This document shows, piece after piece, positions 42,347 to 50,447 of a stretch of 64,000 nucleotides of DNA (position 1 is the first letter of the stretch; every line of letters starts with the position of its first letter). The stretch comes from Streptomyces sp. Tue 6430 (lineage in GTDB: Bacteria > Actinomycetota > Actinomycetes > Streptomycetales > Streptomycetaceae), in contig JAKGSH010000004.1 of assembly GCA_021568835.1 (NCBI GenBank), positions 1 to 64,000 of the forward strand, read 5' to 3'. The position numbers and the translations under genes are program-made. The notes beneath the pieces were generated by a model that was not told the DNA's origin, searched no databases, and saw only the letters and a program-made list of their open reading frames with translations.

Positions 42347-43320
42347 ATGGACCACGAGGAGATCGAGGCACGGTTGCTGGACGGTCTGACGGTCGACGAC
42401 CGCCGCCCGGAACAGCCGATACTGCTCGACGAAGCCGGCGAATCGATCACCACCTGGCGGGAGAACTACCCGTACGACCACAAAGTGACGCGCAAGGATT
42501 ACGAGCAACTCAAGCGGGTCCTGCAGATCGAACTGCTCAAGCTGCAACGCTGGATCAAGGACACCGGCGGCCGCCTGGTCGTGGTGTTCGAGGGCCGGGA
42601 CGCCGCGGGCAAGGGCGGCACGATCCAGCGCTTCGCCGAGCGTCTGAATCCGCGCGGCGCCAACATCGTGGCGCTGGAGAAGCCCACGGAGCGCGAGAAG
42701 GGGCAGTGGTACTTCCAGCGCTACGTCAGCCACCTCCCCGGACCGGGGGAGATCGTCTTCTTCGACCGTTCCTGGTACAACCGGGCGGGAGTCGAACGTG
42801 TCATGGGCTTCTGCACGCAGCGGGAGTACGAACTCTTCCTCGAGCAGTGTCCGCCGTTCGAGAAGATGCTGGTGGACGACGGCATCATCCTGGTGAAGTT
42901 CTGGTTCTCCGTCTCGCAGGCGGAGCAGCGGACGCGCTTCGCGATCCGCCAGGTCGATCCGGTCCGCCAGTGGAAACTGTCGCCGACCGACGTCAAGTCG
43001 CTCGATCTCTGGGACGACTACACCACGGCCAAGGTGGAGATGTTCCGGGCCACCGACACCGAACACGCCCCCTGGACCGTCGTCAAGAGCAACGACAAGC
43101 GACGTGCCCGCCTCGAAGCCATGCGCAGCCTGCTCCACCGGATCGACTACACCCCCAAGGACCCGGAAGCGGTCGGCAAGCCGGACCCGCTCGTCGTCGG
43201 TGCCGCCGCCACCCTCCTCGAACCGGGTGAGGAGGACACGGCCCTCTCACCGACCCCGCTGACCGCCCGGACCGAGGGCCCCGGGAACCACCCGGCACGG
43301 AGACCACCGCGCTCCGATGA
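42347..43320 (+). CDS. ppk2: Polyphosphate kinase 2 (probable frameshift at the 3' end)
   Basis: Transfers phosphate between polyphosphate and nucleotides. Walker A is LVVVFEGRDAAGKGGTIQRF, followed by the paired Arg/Asp region IVFFDRSWYNRAGVERVMGF and lid LVKFWFSVSQAEQRTRFAIR with DPVRQWKLSPTDVKSLDLWD. These are class I PPK2 signatures. Start ATG 42347 (GAGGACCGC upstream) is preferred to 42302. Without correction the frame runs on into the next gene; one base lost near 43250 would give a stop at 43320 and about 324 residues. Likely role: recharging ADP/GDP from polyphosphate during starvation. Confidence 0.9.
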
Positions 43321-43403
43321 GGGAGGCCCGGCACGGCGAGCCGGCGGACGACGTCCGCCGGGAGACCGGCGTCGGTGGCGGCCGGTTCCGTACCCTGGTT
43401 CGC

Positions 43404-44293
43404 ATGCGCACGCGCCCCACCCTCAGCTGGACGCCCACCGAGGACCTGCCGCCCGGCACCACGGACCCGGAGCCGGTCGTCGAGGCGCTGAACGCCGGCG
43501 GCGTGCTGGTCCTCAGCGGGGCGGGCATCTCCACGGAGTCGGGCATCCCCGACTACCGGGGCGCGGGCGGAAGCCTGAACCGGCACACCCCGATGACCTA
43601 CCAGGAGTTCACCGCCGACGCCCGGGCGCGGCGCCGGTACTGGGCGCGCAGCCACCTCGGCTGGCGCACCTTCGGCCGTGCCCGCCCCAACGCCGGGCAC
43701 CGGGCCGTGGCCGCGTTCGGCCGGCACGGCCTGCTCTCGGGCGTGATCACCCAGAACGTCGACGGCCTGCACCAGGCCGCCGGCAGCGGGGACGTCGTGG
43801 AACTCCACGGGAGTCTGGCGCGGGTCGTCTGCCTGTCCTGCGGTGCCCTCAGCGCGCGCCGGGAACTCGCCCGGCGGCTGGCGGAGGCCAACGCGGGCTT
43901 CGCGCCGGTGGCCGCGGGAGTCAACCCGGACGGCGACGCCGACCTCACCGACGAGCAGATCGGCGACTTCCGCGCGCTGCCCTGCGCGGACTGCGGCGGC
44001 ATCCTCAAACCGGACGTGGTGTTCTTCGGTGAGTCCGTGCCGCCGCGACGGGTGGAGGAGTGCCGTGAACTAGTCCGCGGAGCGAGGTCGCTGCTGGTCC
44101 TGGGCTCCTCGCTGACGGTGATGTCCGGGCTGCGGTTCGTCCGCCAGGCGGCCGGGCGGGGAAACCCGTCCACATCGTCAACCTCGACCCGACCCGGGGC
44201 GACCGGCACGCGGCGGCCCGGGTGGCGCTCCCGCTGGGAACGGCCCTCACCACCGTGACCGGCCGCCTGGGCATCCCCGTGGTGGAGGACTAG
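43404..44293 (+). CDS. Sir2-family NAD-dependent protein deacylase (one frameshift)
   Basis: Consumes NAD to remove acyl groups from lysines. VLSGAGISTESGIPDYRG is the NAD-binding hallmark, VITQNVDGLHQAAG and VVELHGSLARVVCLSCG give the catalytic His and first zinc cysteines, and LPCADCGGILKPDVVFFGE the second pair. Zn-binding, class II/SIRT4-like spacing. One G lost near 44160 shifts the end (VHIVNLDPTRGDRHAAARVA). 296 residues. The longer ORF from 43317 is less likely because ATG 43404 starts the conserved part. Acetyl-CoA synthetases are classic sirtuin targets, and one is encoded 9 kb away. Confidence 0.92.
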
Positions 44294-44406
44294 GACCCCG
44301 TCCGGCGGAGCGTGCCGGGGCGCGGAGTCCGTCCGGGAAGTGCCTGCGGGTGCGGTGTGTGAGACACCTCCGGGAGACGCCGTACCGGCGTGCGACACTT
44401 CCTGCC

Positions 44407-45051
44407 ATGTTCGGCGTCAACGATCTCCCCACCTATCTGGCAGGGCTCGCCCTGATCATCCTGCTGCCCGGCCCCAACTCGCTGTACGTCCTCTCCGTGG
44501 CCGCTCGGCGCGGGGTGCGGGCCGGTTACACCGCCGCGGCCGGCGTGTGGTGCGGCGACGCCGTGCTGATGACGCTCTCCGCCGCCGGTGTCGCCTCCCT
44601 GCTCCAGGGCAACGCCGTGCTCTTCGGCATCGTGAAGTACGCGGGCGCCGGCTACCTGACCTGGCTGGCCGTCGGAATGCTCCGGGCCGCGTGGGGGATG
44701 TGGCGCGGCCGGCGGGAGGAAGCCGCGTCCGGCTCCCGGTCCACCGCCGTCGCCGACGAGCGTCCCTTCCGGCGGGCCCTGGTCATCAGCCTCTTCAACC
44801 CCAAGGCCATCCTGTTCTTCGTCGCCTTCTTCGTGCAGTTCGTGTCAGAGTCCAACCCAGTCATGGGGTTCGTGACTCTAGGCGTACTCGCCCAGTTGGC
44901 AAGCGTGTTGTACCTGTCTGCGCTCATCTTCGGCGGGTCTCGCCTGGCTGCTGCGTTCCGTCGTCGGAGGACGCTCAGCGCAGGGGCCACCTCGGCCGCC
45001 GGGGCGCTCTTCCTGGGGTTCGCCGTCAAGCTGTCTCTGGCAAGCGTGTAG
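44407..45051 (+). CDS. LysE/RhtB-family exporter, chimeric: host 5' end joined to element-borne 3' end
   Basis: 214 residues, five to six helices. GLALIILLPGPNSLYVLSVA (LPGPN motif) and KYAGAGYLTWLAVGML are classical for amino-acid exporters. The first 146 codons are host-like high-GC sequence. From about 44844 the codon use changes (CTA, TTG, TCA, GTA appear) although the protein remains a normal LysE tail: LGVLAQLASVLYLSALIF, AGATSAAGALFLGFAVKL. A second tail with host codon use lies at 50129-50358. The junction is a 17-bp sequence repeated at 50129. So the insertion replaced, rather than destroyed, the 3' end. Whether the chimera works is unknown. Confidence 0.88.
   Translation: MFGVNDLPTYLAGLALIILLPGPNSLYVLSVAARRGVRAGYTAAAGVWCGDAVLMTLSAAGVASLLQGNAVLFGIVKYAGAGYLTWLAVGMLRAAWGMWRGRREEAASGSRSTAVADERPFRRALVISLFNPKAILFFVAFFVQFVSESNPVMGFVTLGVLAQLASVLYLSALIFGGSRLAAAFRRRRTLSAGATSAAGALFLGFAVKLSLASV
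44827..44843. repeat. Left attachment site (attL core) of the integrative element
   Basis: TTCTTCGTGCAGTTCGT, identical to 50129-50145. It lies inside the LysE coding sequence at the point where codon use changes. Confidence 0.75.
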
Positions 45052-45060
45052 GGGGCTGAC

Positions 45061-45275
45061 GTGTCTCACCTTGACGAAGCTGCGGCCTTGTTCGCCCGCA
45101 TGAGCCTCCGGGAGCAGCAAGAGGCGCTAGGGGCCCTCGGTCTGCCTCAGAGGCCCCGAAGGAGCCCCAGGAGTCCCCCAAGGTCACCCCGTTCTCTGCT
45201 CTTGTCAGCACGCCCAGCAGGCGGAAGCGGCGGCCACTCACCGTGAAGGCCGTGAGTAGCCCTGAGACGTCTTGA
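45061..45275 (+). CDS. Small basic protein of the element (one frameshift)
   Basis: GTG start 10 bp after the LysE stop. MSHLDEAAALFARMSLREQQ then EALGALGLPQ; one base lost near 45150 continues APKEPQESPKVTPFSALVST and SRRKRRPLTVKAV. About 71 residues, with an acidic helix followed by a Pro-rich basic tail. No family recognised; it may be co-transcribed with the exporter. Confidence 0.5.
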
Positions 45276-45352
45276 GAGACTCAGGGAGCCCATTCCAACT
45301 TCAGGCGACAGCCAATCGGCGCTGTGTCACGGACGTCTGGTAGACCCTGGCT

Positions 45353-45724
45353 ATGACGTTCTTGGCGGTGGTCGAGGGTGATGCGGGCGGATGGGGCATC
45401 GATCGGGAGGCGCTGACCGACGCGATCCGTGCCCGGTGGTCCGGGGTCGAGATCGACTCGCTGCACCGCAGCGAAGTGCGCAGCCTGATATGGCAGTTCG
45501 AGACGGAGAACGGCCCCGGTGAGGCGTATCTGCACGAGGACGGTATCTGCCTGTACATGGACGTCCGGCAGGAAGACGCCATCTGGTTGGCGATCGTCTT
45601 CCGCAGGCTGACACCCATGGACCTCGACCTGGTGTTCTGCGATGAGGGTTACAACTTCGACGTTCGTCTGCAGGCCGGGACGACCGAGGCCGAATTGACG
45701 GACTTGGTGAATGCTGCGGGTTGA
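45353..45724 (+). CDS. Hypothetical protein, element cargo
   Basis: 123 residues: MTFLAVVEGDAGGWGIDREA, then SLIWQFETENGPGEAYLHED, GICLYMDVRQEDAIWLAIVF and MDLDLVFCDEGYNFDVRLQA. Mixed alpha/beta with no signal peptide. The pattern resembles small immunity-like or SUKH-like cytoplasmic proteins of Streptomyces, but I cannot assign a family. The stop codon lies at the edge of the IS5-type element, so the last residues may not be original. Confidence 0.6.
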   Translation: MTFLAVVEGDAGGWGIDREALTDAIRARWSGVEIDSLHRSEVRSLIWQFETENGPGEAYLHEDGICLYMDVRQEDAIWLAIVFRRLTPMDLDLVFCDEGYNFDVRLQAGTTEAELTDLVNAAG

Positions 45725-46564
45725 TCTCAGCCCGTGGCAGCGAGCTGGAGGACCAGGACGGCTTGGACAAGGCTGGTGATCCGGGTTGTCGAGCAGCGGA
45801 GTTTACGGAGGAGGCGCCAGGACTTGAGGGTGGCGATGGCCTGCTCTACCAGTGCACGGATCTTCGCATGGGACCGGTTGACGGCCTGCTGACCGGTGGA
45901 GAGGCTGTCCCATCGGCCGCGGTAAGGGAGACGGACCGTGCCGCCTGCACCCTGGTAGCCCTTGTCTGCCCAGCAGGTGATGCCGGCCTCGGTGAGTGCC
46001 TCGATGATGCCGTGCTCGCGCGCGGCCCGGACGTCGTGGACGGCGCCGGCCAGGGCCGGTGAAGCCCACACCAGGCGCCCCTTCGGATCGGCCATGACCT
46101 GCACGTTCATGCCGTGCTTCTTGTGTTTGCCCGAGTAGAACGGGCGATCGGCGGCGATTCGGTCGATGGGCAGGAGCGTCCCGTCCAGTATCACGTACGC
46201 CTTCGTCGACGCCGCTCGTACGGCTTCGGCCAGGGTAGGGGCAAGGGCGGCCAGGAGGTTGACGGCCTCGGTGATGTATCGGTAGGCGGTGGTGGTGCCG
46301 ATCTCGAATCCGGCCGCGAGCTGGGCGTAGGGCTGGCCGTTGCGCAGGTGGGCGAGGGTGAGGAGGGCCTGCCGTCCTGCGTTCAGGCGCCGCCATCGGG
46401 TTCCGAGAGCGCGGCGGTGTTCCCTCAGGCGGGCGGCGAGGAAGCGCAGGGCAGAGGTGGACACGTCGGCGCCGGACGGGTAGACAAGCATGCGAAGCCT
46501 CTGGTGGAGATGGTTCTCTTGGTCGAAAACCCATCTACCAGGGGCTTCATCTGTCTGTCAGCCC
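45718..46564. mobile_element. IS5-family insertion sequence (ends approximate)
   Basis: Complete transposase flanked by an imperfect terminal inverted repeat: GGGTTGATCTCAG at the left, complement of CTGTCTGTCAGCCC at the right. Ends are tentative and no clear target duplication was seen. Upstream of the transposase lies an inverted repeat (CTGGTGGAGATGG / CCCATCTACCAGG), probably a promoter-region hairpin. Confidence 0.55.
45727..46491 (-). CDS. IS5-family transposase (DDE)
   Basis: 254 residues, intact. N-terminal helix-turn-helix (HLRNGQPYAQLAAGFEIGTT, TAYRYITEAV). Catalytic region: AYVILDGTLLPIDRIAADRP (first Asp), GITCWADKGYQGAGG (second Asp) and RALVEQAIATLKSWRLL (Glu). This is the IS5/IS1031-like group with HKKHGMNVQVMADPKGRLVW. 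No frameshifts, unlike most neighbours. Confidence 0.92.
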   Translation of the reverse strand: MLVYPSGADVSTSALRFLAARLREHRRALGTRWRRLNAGRQALLTLAHLRNGQPYAQLAAGFEIGTTTAYRYITEAVNLLAALAPTLAEAVRAASTKAYVILDGTLLPIDRIAADRPFYSGKHKKHGMNVQVMADPKGRLVWASPALAGAVHDVRAAREHGIIEALTEAGITCWADKGYQGAGGTVRLPYRGRWDSLSTGQQAVNRSHAKIRALVEQAIATLKSWRLLRKLRCSTTRITSLVQAVLVLQLAATG

Positions 46565-46761
46565 AACTGCCCTGCTGTCACGTGAGGTTGGAAAGGGCTC
46601 ATGTCCTGGCCACTCCGCGGGACGCATTGAATCGCGTCGGCATACCACAAGGCAGCCTGCCCGGTCGGAGGGATCGTTTCGGCCGCGAGAGCGTGCCCGC
46701 GCTTACGGAGCTTCACCCGGCGCACTTCGATAGCGTCCGCGTACTGGTCAAGGAAAGTCAC
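46558..46761 (-). CDS. Small phage-like protein, 3' end probably cut by the IS5 element
   Basis: 67 residues: MTFLDQYADAIEVRRVKLRK, then IPPTGQAALWYADAIQCV. The GTG start overlaps the upstream stop (GTGA). The TGA lies within the presumed terminal repeat of the IS, so the original C-terminus is probably lost. No family recognised. Confidence 0.5.
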   Translation of the reverse strand: MTFLDQYADAIEVRRVKLRKRGHALAAETIPPTGQAALWYADAIQCVPRSGQDMSPFQPHVTAGQLG

Positions 46762-47033
46762 CGCTGAACGCCCTTCGCGTCGAACAGAGTCCAGTCGGGC
46801 GCGGGCTTCTCAATCTCCGCCCAAAGCTCGTTCGCCCCGGCCCTGAGTCGTTCCGCGCGCCGCAGCAGGCCGCCCATACCGGAATGGTCGGCGGCCCCCT
46901 CGAAAGCCTTCAATACGTCGGCCTCGGCCCGTTCTAGCCGCTCTTCAATCTCAGCAAGCCGAACGCCGTACGCGATGCGGCGTTCCTCGTTGTCACGGAA
47001 AATTTTCCCGATCACATCATCAAACTCGTTCAC
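46758..47033 (-). CDS. Small coiled-coil protein of the element
   Basis: 91 residues from GTG 47033 behind GGAGATACC. MNEFDDVIGKIFRDNEERRI, then VRLAEIEERLERAEADVLKA is a coiled coil, and LRRAERLRAGANELWAEIEK follows. It looks like a small phage/ICE accessory protein next to the recombinase; an excision or control role is possible but not shown. Confidence 0.55.
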   Translation of the reverse strand: MNEFDDVIGKIFRDNEERRIAYGVRLAEIEERLERAEADVLKAFEGAADHSGMGGLLRRAERLRAGANELWAEIEKPAPDWTLFDAKGVQR

Positions 47034-47261
47034 GGTATCTCCTTGCGATAGGGCAAAACGAAACCCCCGAAAGTCGCGGGGTGCAGTTGCGGTGATGAAT
47101 TAGTTCCAACCCCTCCGGGGTGGCGGTTTCAAGGAAGGGCGTTTAAACGGGCCGAGTGGAGGAGCGTTTAAACGATGCTTTGACTTCGCCAGGGGGTGCG
47201 ATGCAAGGTTTCTTCGCCACTAGCACCCGGCACAGGGCCTCGGGGTCGAGACAGGGGGAGT
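47034..47261. promoter_or_regulatory. Divergent control region of the element with two identical palindromes
   Basis: CGTTTAAACG occurs at 47140-47149 and 47165-47174, 25 bp apart, between the minus-strand genes ending at 47033 and the plus-strand small ORF at 47262. In a GC-rich genome two copies of an A/T-centred 10-bp palindrome so close are very unlikely by chance. Probable repressor sites. Confidence 0.6.
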
Positions 47262-47342
47262 ATGCGTGTTGTAACCGTGATCCAGGATCAGGAAGGTAAC
47301 TGGAAAGTCGTTTCTGATGTCGTCTATCCTGCCGAGGATTGA
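47262..47342 (+). CDS. 26-residue small protein with its own terminator
   Basis: ATG behind GGGGAG, reading MRVVTVIQDQEGNWKVVSDV then VYPAED and TGA. It alternates hydrophobic and polar residues, suggesting beta strands. A perfect 15-bp hairpin starts six bases after the stop. The ribosome site, less GC-rich codons and immediate terminator argue for a real gene. Function unknown. Confidence 0.6.
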   Translation: MRVVTVIQDQEGNWKVVSDVVYPAED

Positions 47343-47347
47343 CATAA

Positions 47348-47381
47348 AAGATGCCCCCCTCCGTCAGGAGGGGGGCATCTT
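47348..47381. terminator. Intrinsic terminator, bidirectional
   Basis: Stem AAGATGCCCCCCTCC / GGAGGGGGGCATCTT with loop GTCA, between the 26-residue ORF (+) and the end of the recombinase gene (-). Confidence 0.9.
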
Positions 47382-48740
47382 GGTTTCAAGGAGTGTGCCG
47401 GTATGGTTAACTCCAGTTGTTGTCCATCCTGATCAGCCGCTCCTCAACATCGTGCGGAATGATCAACCGCCCCAACAGTTCCCCATCGCCCTGTTTCCCA
47501 AGTTCGAAAGTTATTCCGGCGCTCAGTAGATCCTTTTCCATGGCCTCTACGCCACCGGTCTTCCAATGTTGACTGTAAGTCATGCCGGTGCTTTCGTAGA
47601 CCCACCTGTCCTTAGTGGACTCCGGATCGATCTTCGTCAAGTCGTTAATGAGAGCGTCCAGCGTGCTCTCTGCCTTCTCGCGAATGAAGCCGGCCTTGTC
47701 GAACCTTCCGCCAGGCTCCAGCCCAGACATGTAGTAAGCGATGGAATCTTCCAATCGCTTCCGCTCACGCCTGCTCTCGTCGCCTCGGGCGTACTCGCGC
47801 CGGATCACCTCGAAATCACCGAGGGCCTCAAATACGGCCTGCGCCAGAGCCGAGTACACATGCTCAGGATCCGGTGTTACGAATCCGGGCCTCCGGCACT
47901 CGGGGCACCGCAAGTATCGGTACTCTTTGACGTCGCCAGTAGAAAGCGTCTTATAGCTATTCGTTTCAACGACGTTTCTTCCGCATTCATGTTTCATGAC
48001 GCCGAGGAACCTGGTGGGACGGCGGTTCTTCTCATGATGACGCTTGTTCTTCGAGCGGGTGGCAAGTGCTGATTGCACGCCCTCGAATTCTTCATCAGTC
48101 AGGATCGGTTCATCCGTGACCCTGATTTCCTGGCCCTTCTTGTCCAGTACCGGCGTAGATTTGTAGGTAGTCGCTTTCGTGCCCCTTCGGTGCGAATCCC
48201 CTTGACGGCAGGATTCCTAAGAGTCCTGAGAACCTGCTGGTTGTTCCATTTCCCGTTGCTGTAGGTAGGCACCTTGGCCCTATCCAGGACCTTGGCAATT
48301 CGGTTTGCCGGAACCCCCCGCATTGCGGCTTGGTACATGTAGCGCACTGCCCGCGCCTGCCCGGGATCTTGCACTAGACGGATTTTCCCGCCCACCTTGG
48401 CAGTCTTGTAGCCATACGACGGCTTACCGATACGCCATTGATCCTGCTGCTTAGTGTATTCCCAGTGGGATGAAACGCGGGTCTTAGTGTTGGCGGCTTC
48501 AATCTCTGCGACTGCCGCGACGAATGTCACCATTGTCCGAGCCATGGGGGATGACAAGTCCAGCGTGTCATTCAGAGAAACCAGGTTCTTCCCGAACTTC
48601 TCGCACCACTTGATGACTTCGTGCAGGTCAGAAATGCGCCTGATGAACCGGTCCAACTTCCAGAACAGAATGAGGTCAAACTCTGGTATGCGGTTGTTGA
48701 GCCAGTCCCCGAGTTCCTTCCGCTCCCAAGGCGCCTTCTA

Positions 48741-49848
48741 TTGATCAGAAACTTATGGGGTTCACTCGTCGGTGACGTAGCGGACGTGCCGGCCGCCGAA
48801 GTATCCACGCACGATGCGAGGTTGGCGTTGTCGGCGGTGGAAGAACCTCCGGGTTTCGGCAGCGAGTTCGGCCTGGTTCCTGGCCCGGTGGGTGTGGGGC
48901 AGGCTGCGTTTGAGGTCGGCGTTGACCAGCTCGTCCGGGTTTAGCTCGGGTGAGTACGACGGCAGGAAGTGCAGCTCGACCTGGTCCTTGTGGTCGGTGA
49001 GCCAGGCCCGAACCGTCTTCGAGCGGTGGGCCGAGTGCCGGTCGACGACCAGGTGGACCTTGCGGTCGAAGTGCCCGACGAGCCGGTCCAGGAACCGGCA
49101 CATGACCTTCGCGTCGAACGACTCGGTGAAGACCATGAAGTGCATGCGCCCCTTGGTGCTGATCGCGGACATCGCGTTCACGGAGAACCGGTTCCCGGTG
49201 CGGTGCACGACCGGCGTCGTGCCTTTGACGCCCCAGGTGCGGCCGGTGACCTGATCCGATCGGATCCCGACCTGGTCGGCGAAGAGCACCTCCCCGTTCT
49301 CCGCCTTCGCTCTGGCCCGGATCGCCGGCCACGTCTCCTCGCGCCAGATCCGGACCGCCTCCGGATCCTGCTCGATGGCCCGCTTGTCCGGCCGCTGGAA
49401 CGTCAGCCCCCACCGCTTGAGGTACTTGCCCACTCCCGGCCCGGTGAAGCGGACCCGGTACAGCTTGAAGATCAGCTCGCCTATCAGCCCCCGCGTCCAC
49501 AGCCGACCGGAAAGCCCCAGATCGGAGGGGGTGTGGTCGAGGACGGCCTGACGGACAGCGGCCTGCTCGGCCTCGGACAGAACCTGATGCTCACCCGCGC
49601 GTCGGCCCCGCGGGCGGGACAACAGCGCGTCCCGGCCACCGGCCTGCCACCTTGCCCACCAGTTGTCCACGGCCCTGACCGACACCCTGAACAGGGCCGC
49701 AACCTCTCCCCGGTCCCGGCCCTCCACCAGCGCGGACACGGCCAGCAGACGCACAGCCTCCTGCGCGTCCGGCGACCAGCTCCGCGCGTCTCCCACCAGA
49801 TCACTCACGCACGGTCAACGAGCGTGAACCCAAAGCGTTTCTGATCAA
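48741..49848. mobile_element. IS630-family insertion sequence, complete
   Basis: 1108 bp with terminal inverted repeats TTGATCAGAAAC...GGTTCAC (left) matched at the right end with a few mismatches, flanked by TA at 48739-48740 and 49849-49850. TA duplication is diagnostic of IS630/Tc1-type elements. Confidence 0.92.
48762..49808 (-). CDS. IS630-family transposase
   Basis: 348 residues, intact. N-terminal helix-turn-helix (EVAALFRVSVRAVDNWWARW). Catalytic triad: GEVLFADQVGIRSDQVTGRT (first Asp), KVHLVVDRHSAHRSKTVRAW (second Asp), FLPSYSPELNPDELVNADLK (third acidic residue, Glu in SPELNPDE). Full length for the family, so possibly still active. Confidence 0.95.
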   Translation of the reverse strand: MSDLVGDARSWSPDAQEAVRLLAVSALVEGRDRGEVAALFRVSVRAVDNWWARWQAGGRDALLSRPRGRRAGEHQVLSEAEQAAVRQAVLDHTPSDLGLSGRLWTRGLIGELIFKLYRVRFTGPGVGKYLKRWGLTFQRPDKRAIEQDPEAVRIWREETWPAIRARAKAENGEVLFADQVGIRSDQVTGRTWGVKGTTPVVHRTGNRFSVNAMSAISTKGRMHFMVFTESFDAKVMCRFLDRLVGHFDRKVHLVVDRHSAHRSKTVRAWLTDHKDQVELHFLPSYSPELNPDELVNADLKRSLPHTHRARNQAELAAETRRFFHRRQRQPRIVRGYFGGRHVRYVTDE

Positions 49849-50128
49849 TAGGTTGCAGACACTCCGAGGTCCCTGGCCACGCCGACAACCCTGACGCCCT
49901 CTCGGATGGCATGGCGGCGAAGGTCAAGTTCCTGCCGCGCTGGGCTGGTGGTGTCCTCCGTGAGGATCGACAGTCGCACCGAAAGGAGTCCACGGGGCGC
50001 GCCCTCCGGCAGCGCTTCGTTCCTGGCCTGAAGTTCGGCCAGCTCTGCCAGCTCCTCGGCGCTCCACTCGGGAGCGGTCTTCGTAGCGGTCATGGGCGCG
50101 AGGGTACAGGCAGTTGGATTCTGACGCG

Positions 50129-50145
50129 TTCTTCGTGCAGTTCGT
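50129..50145. repeat. Right attachment site (attR core)
   Basis: TTCTTCGTGCAGTTCGT, identical to 44827-44843. It marks the return to host sequence. Confidence 0.75.
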
Positions 50146-50358
50146 CGACCCGGGCTACGCCTACCCGGCGCTGTCGTTCGTCGTCCTCGGTGTGCTCGCG
50201 CAGCTGGCCAGCGTCCTGTACCTGAGCGCGCTGATCTTCAGCGGGACGCGCCTGGCGGCGGCGTTCCGGCGGCGCAGGCGGCTGGCAGCCGGTGCCACGT
50301 CGGCCGCGGGGCGCTGTTCCTCGGGTTCGCCGCCAAACTGTCGCTGGCCGCCGGCTGA
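50129..50358 (+). pseudogene. Displaced original 3' end of the LysE-family gene
   Basis: Reads FFVQFVDPGYAYPALSFVVL, then GVLAQLASVLYLSALIFSGT and RLAAAFRRRRRLAAGATSAA; one G lost near 50312 before LFLGFAAKLSLAAG and TGA. It has host codon use, no start codon or promoter of its own, and is collinear with the element-borne tail at 44844-45051. Confidence 0.9.
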
Positions 50359-50447
50359 GCCGGGGCGCGTCGTGGCCACGGCTCCGTGGTCACGACGCCG
50401 GTTCCGCGGACGCCGCCGGGAGGCCGACGGCGCCCGGACCGCCGTCC

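Larger units (their letters stand above)
47407..50093 (-). pseudogene. Large serine recombinase, interrupted by an IS630-family element
   Basis: The N-terminal part (50093-49849) begins MTATKTAPEWSAEELAELAE and contains the resolvase catalytic segment SVRLSILTEDTTSPARQELD (active Ser after RL). The IS occupies 48741-49848. Beyond it come APWERKELGDWLNNRIPEFD, LILFWKLDRFIRRISDLHEV, VSLNDTLDLSSPMARTMVTF and the recombinase domain GKPSYGYKTAKVGGKIRLVQ. One G lost near 48180 is needed before VLDKKGQEIRVTDEPILTDE and the zinc-ribbon/coiled-coil end (YLRCPECRRPGFVTPDPEHV). Without the IS it would be about 525 residues. Joining the two sides leaves TAG in frame at the junction. The gene lies beside attR, as usual for such integrases. 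Confidence 0.88.
44827..50145. mobile_element. Integrative element of about 5.3 kb inserted in a LysE-family gene
   Basis: Bounded by 17-bp direct repeats. Contains a large serine recombinase gene next to the right end, reading inward, several small ORFs and two insertion sequences. The GC content is visibly lower than that of the flanks. There are no replication or transfer genes, so it is a degenerate or cryptic element. Removing it and one repeat rejoins the host 5' part (44407-44843) to the host tail (50129-50358) in frame. Confidence 0.8.

Noticed and set aside
44827..50145. Intact prophage or conjugative element
   Set aside because: No structural, replication or transfer genes; only a broken recombinase, small ORFs and insertion sequences.
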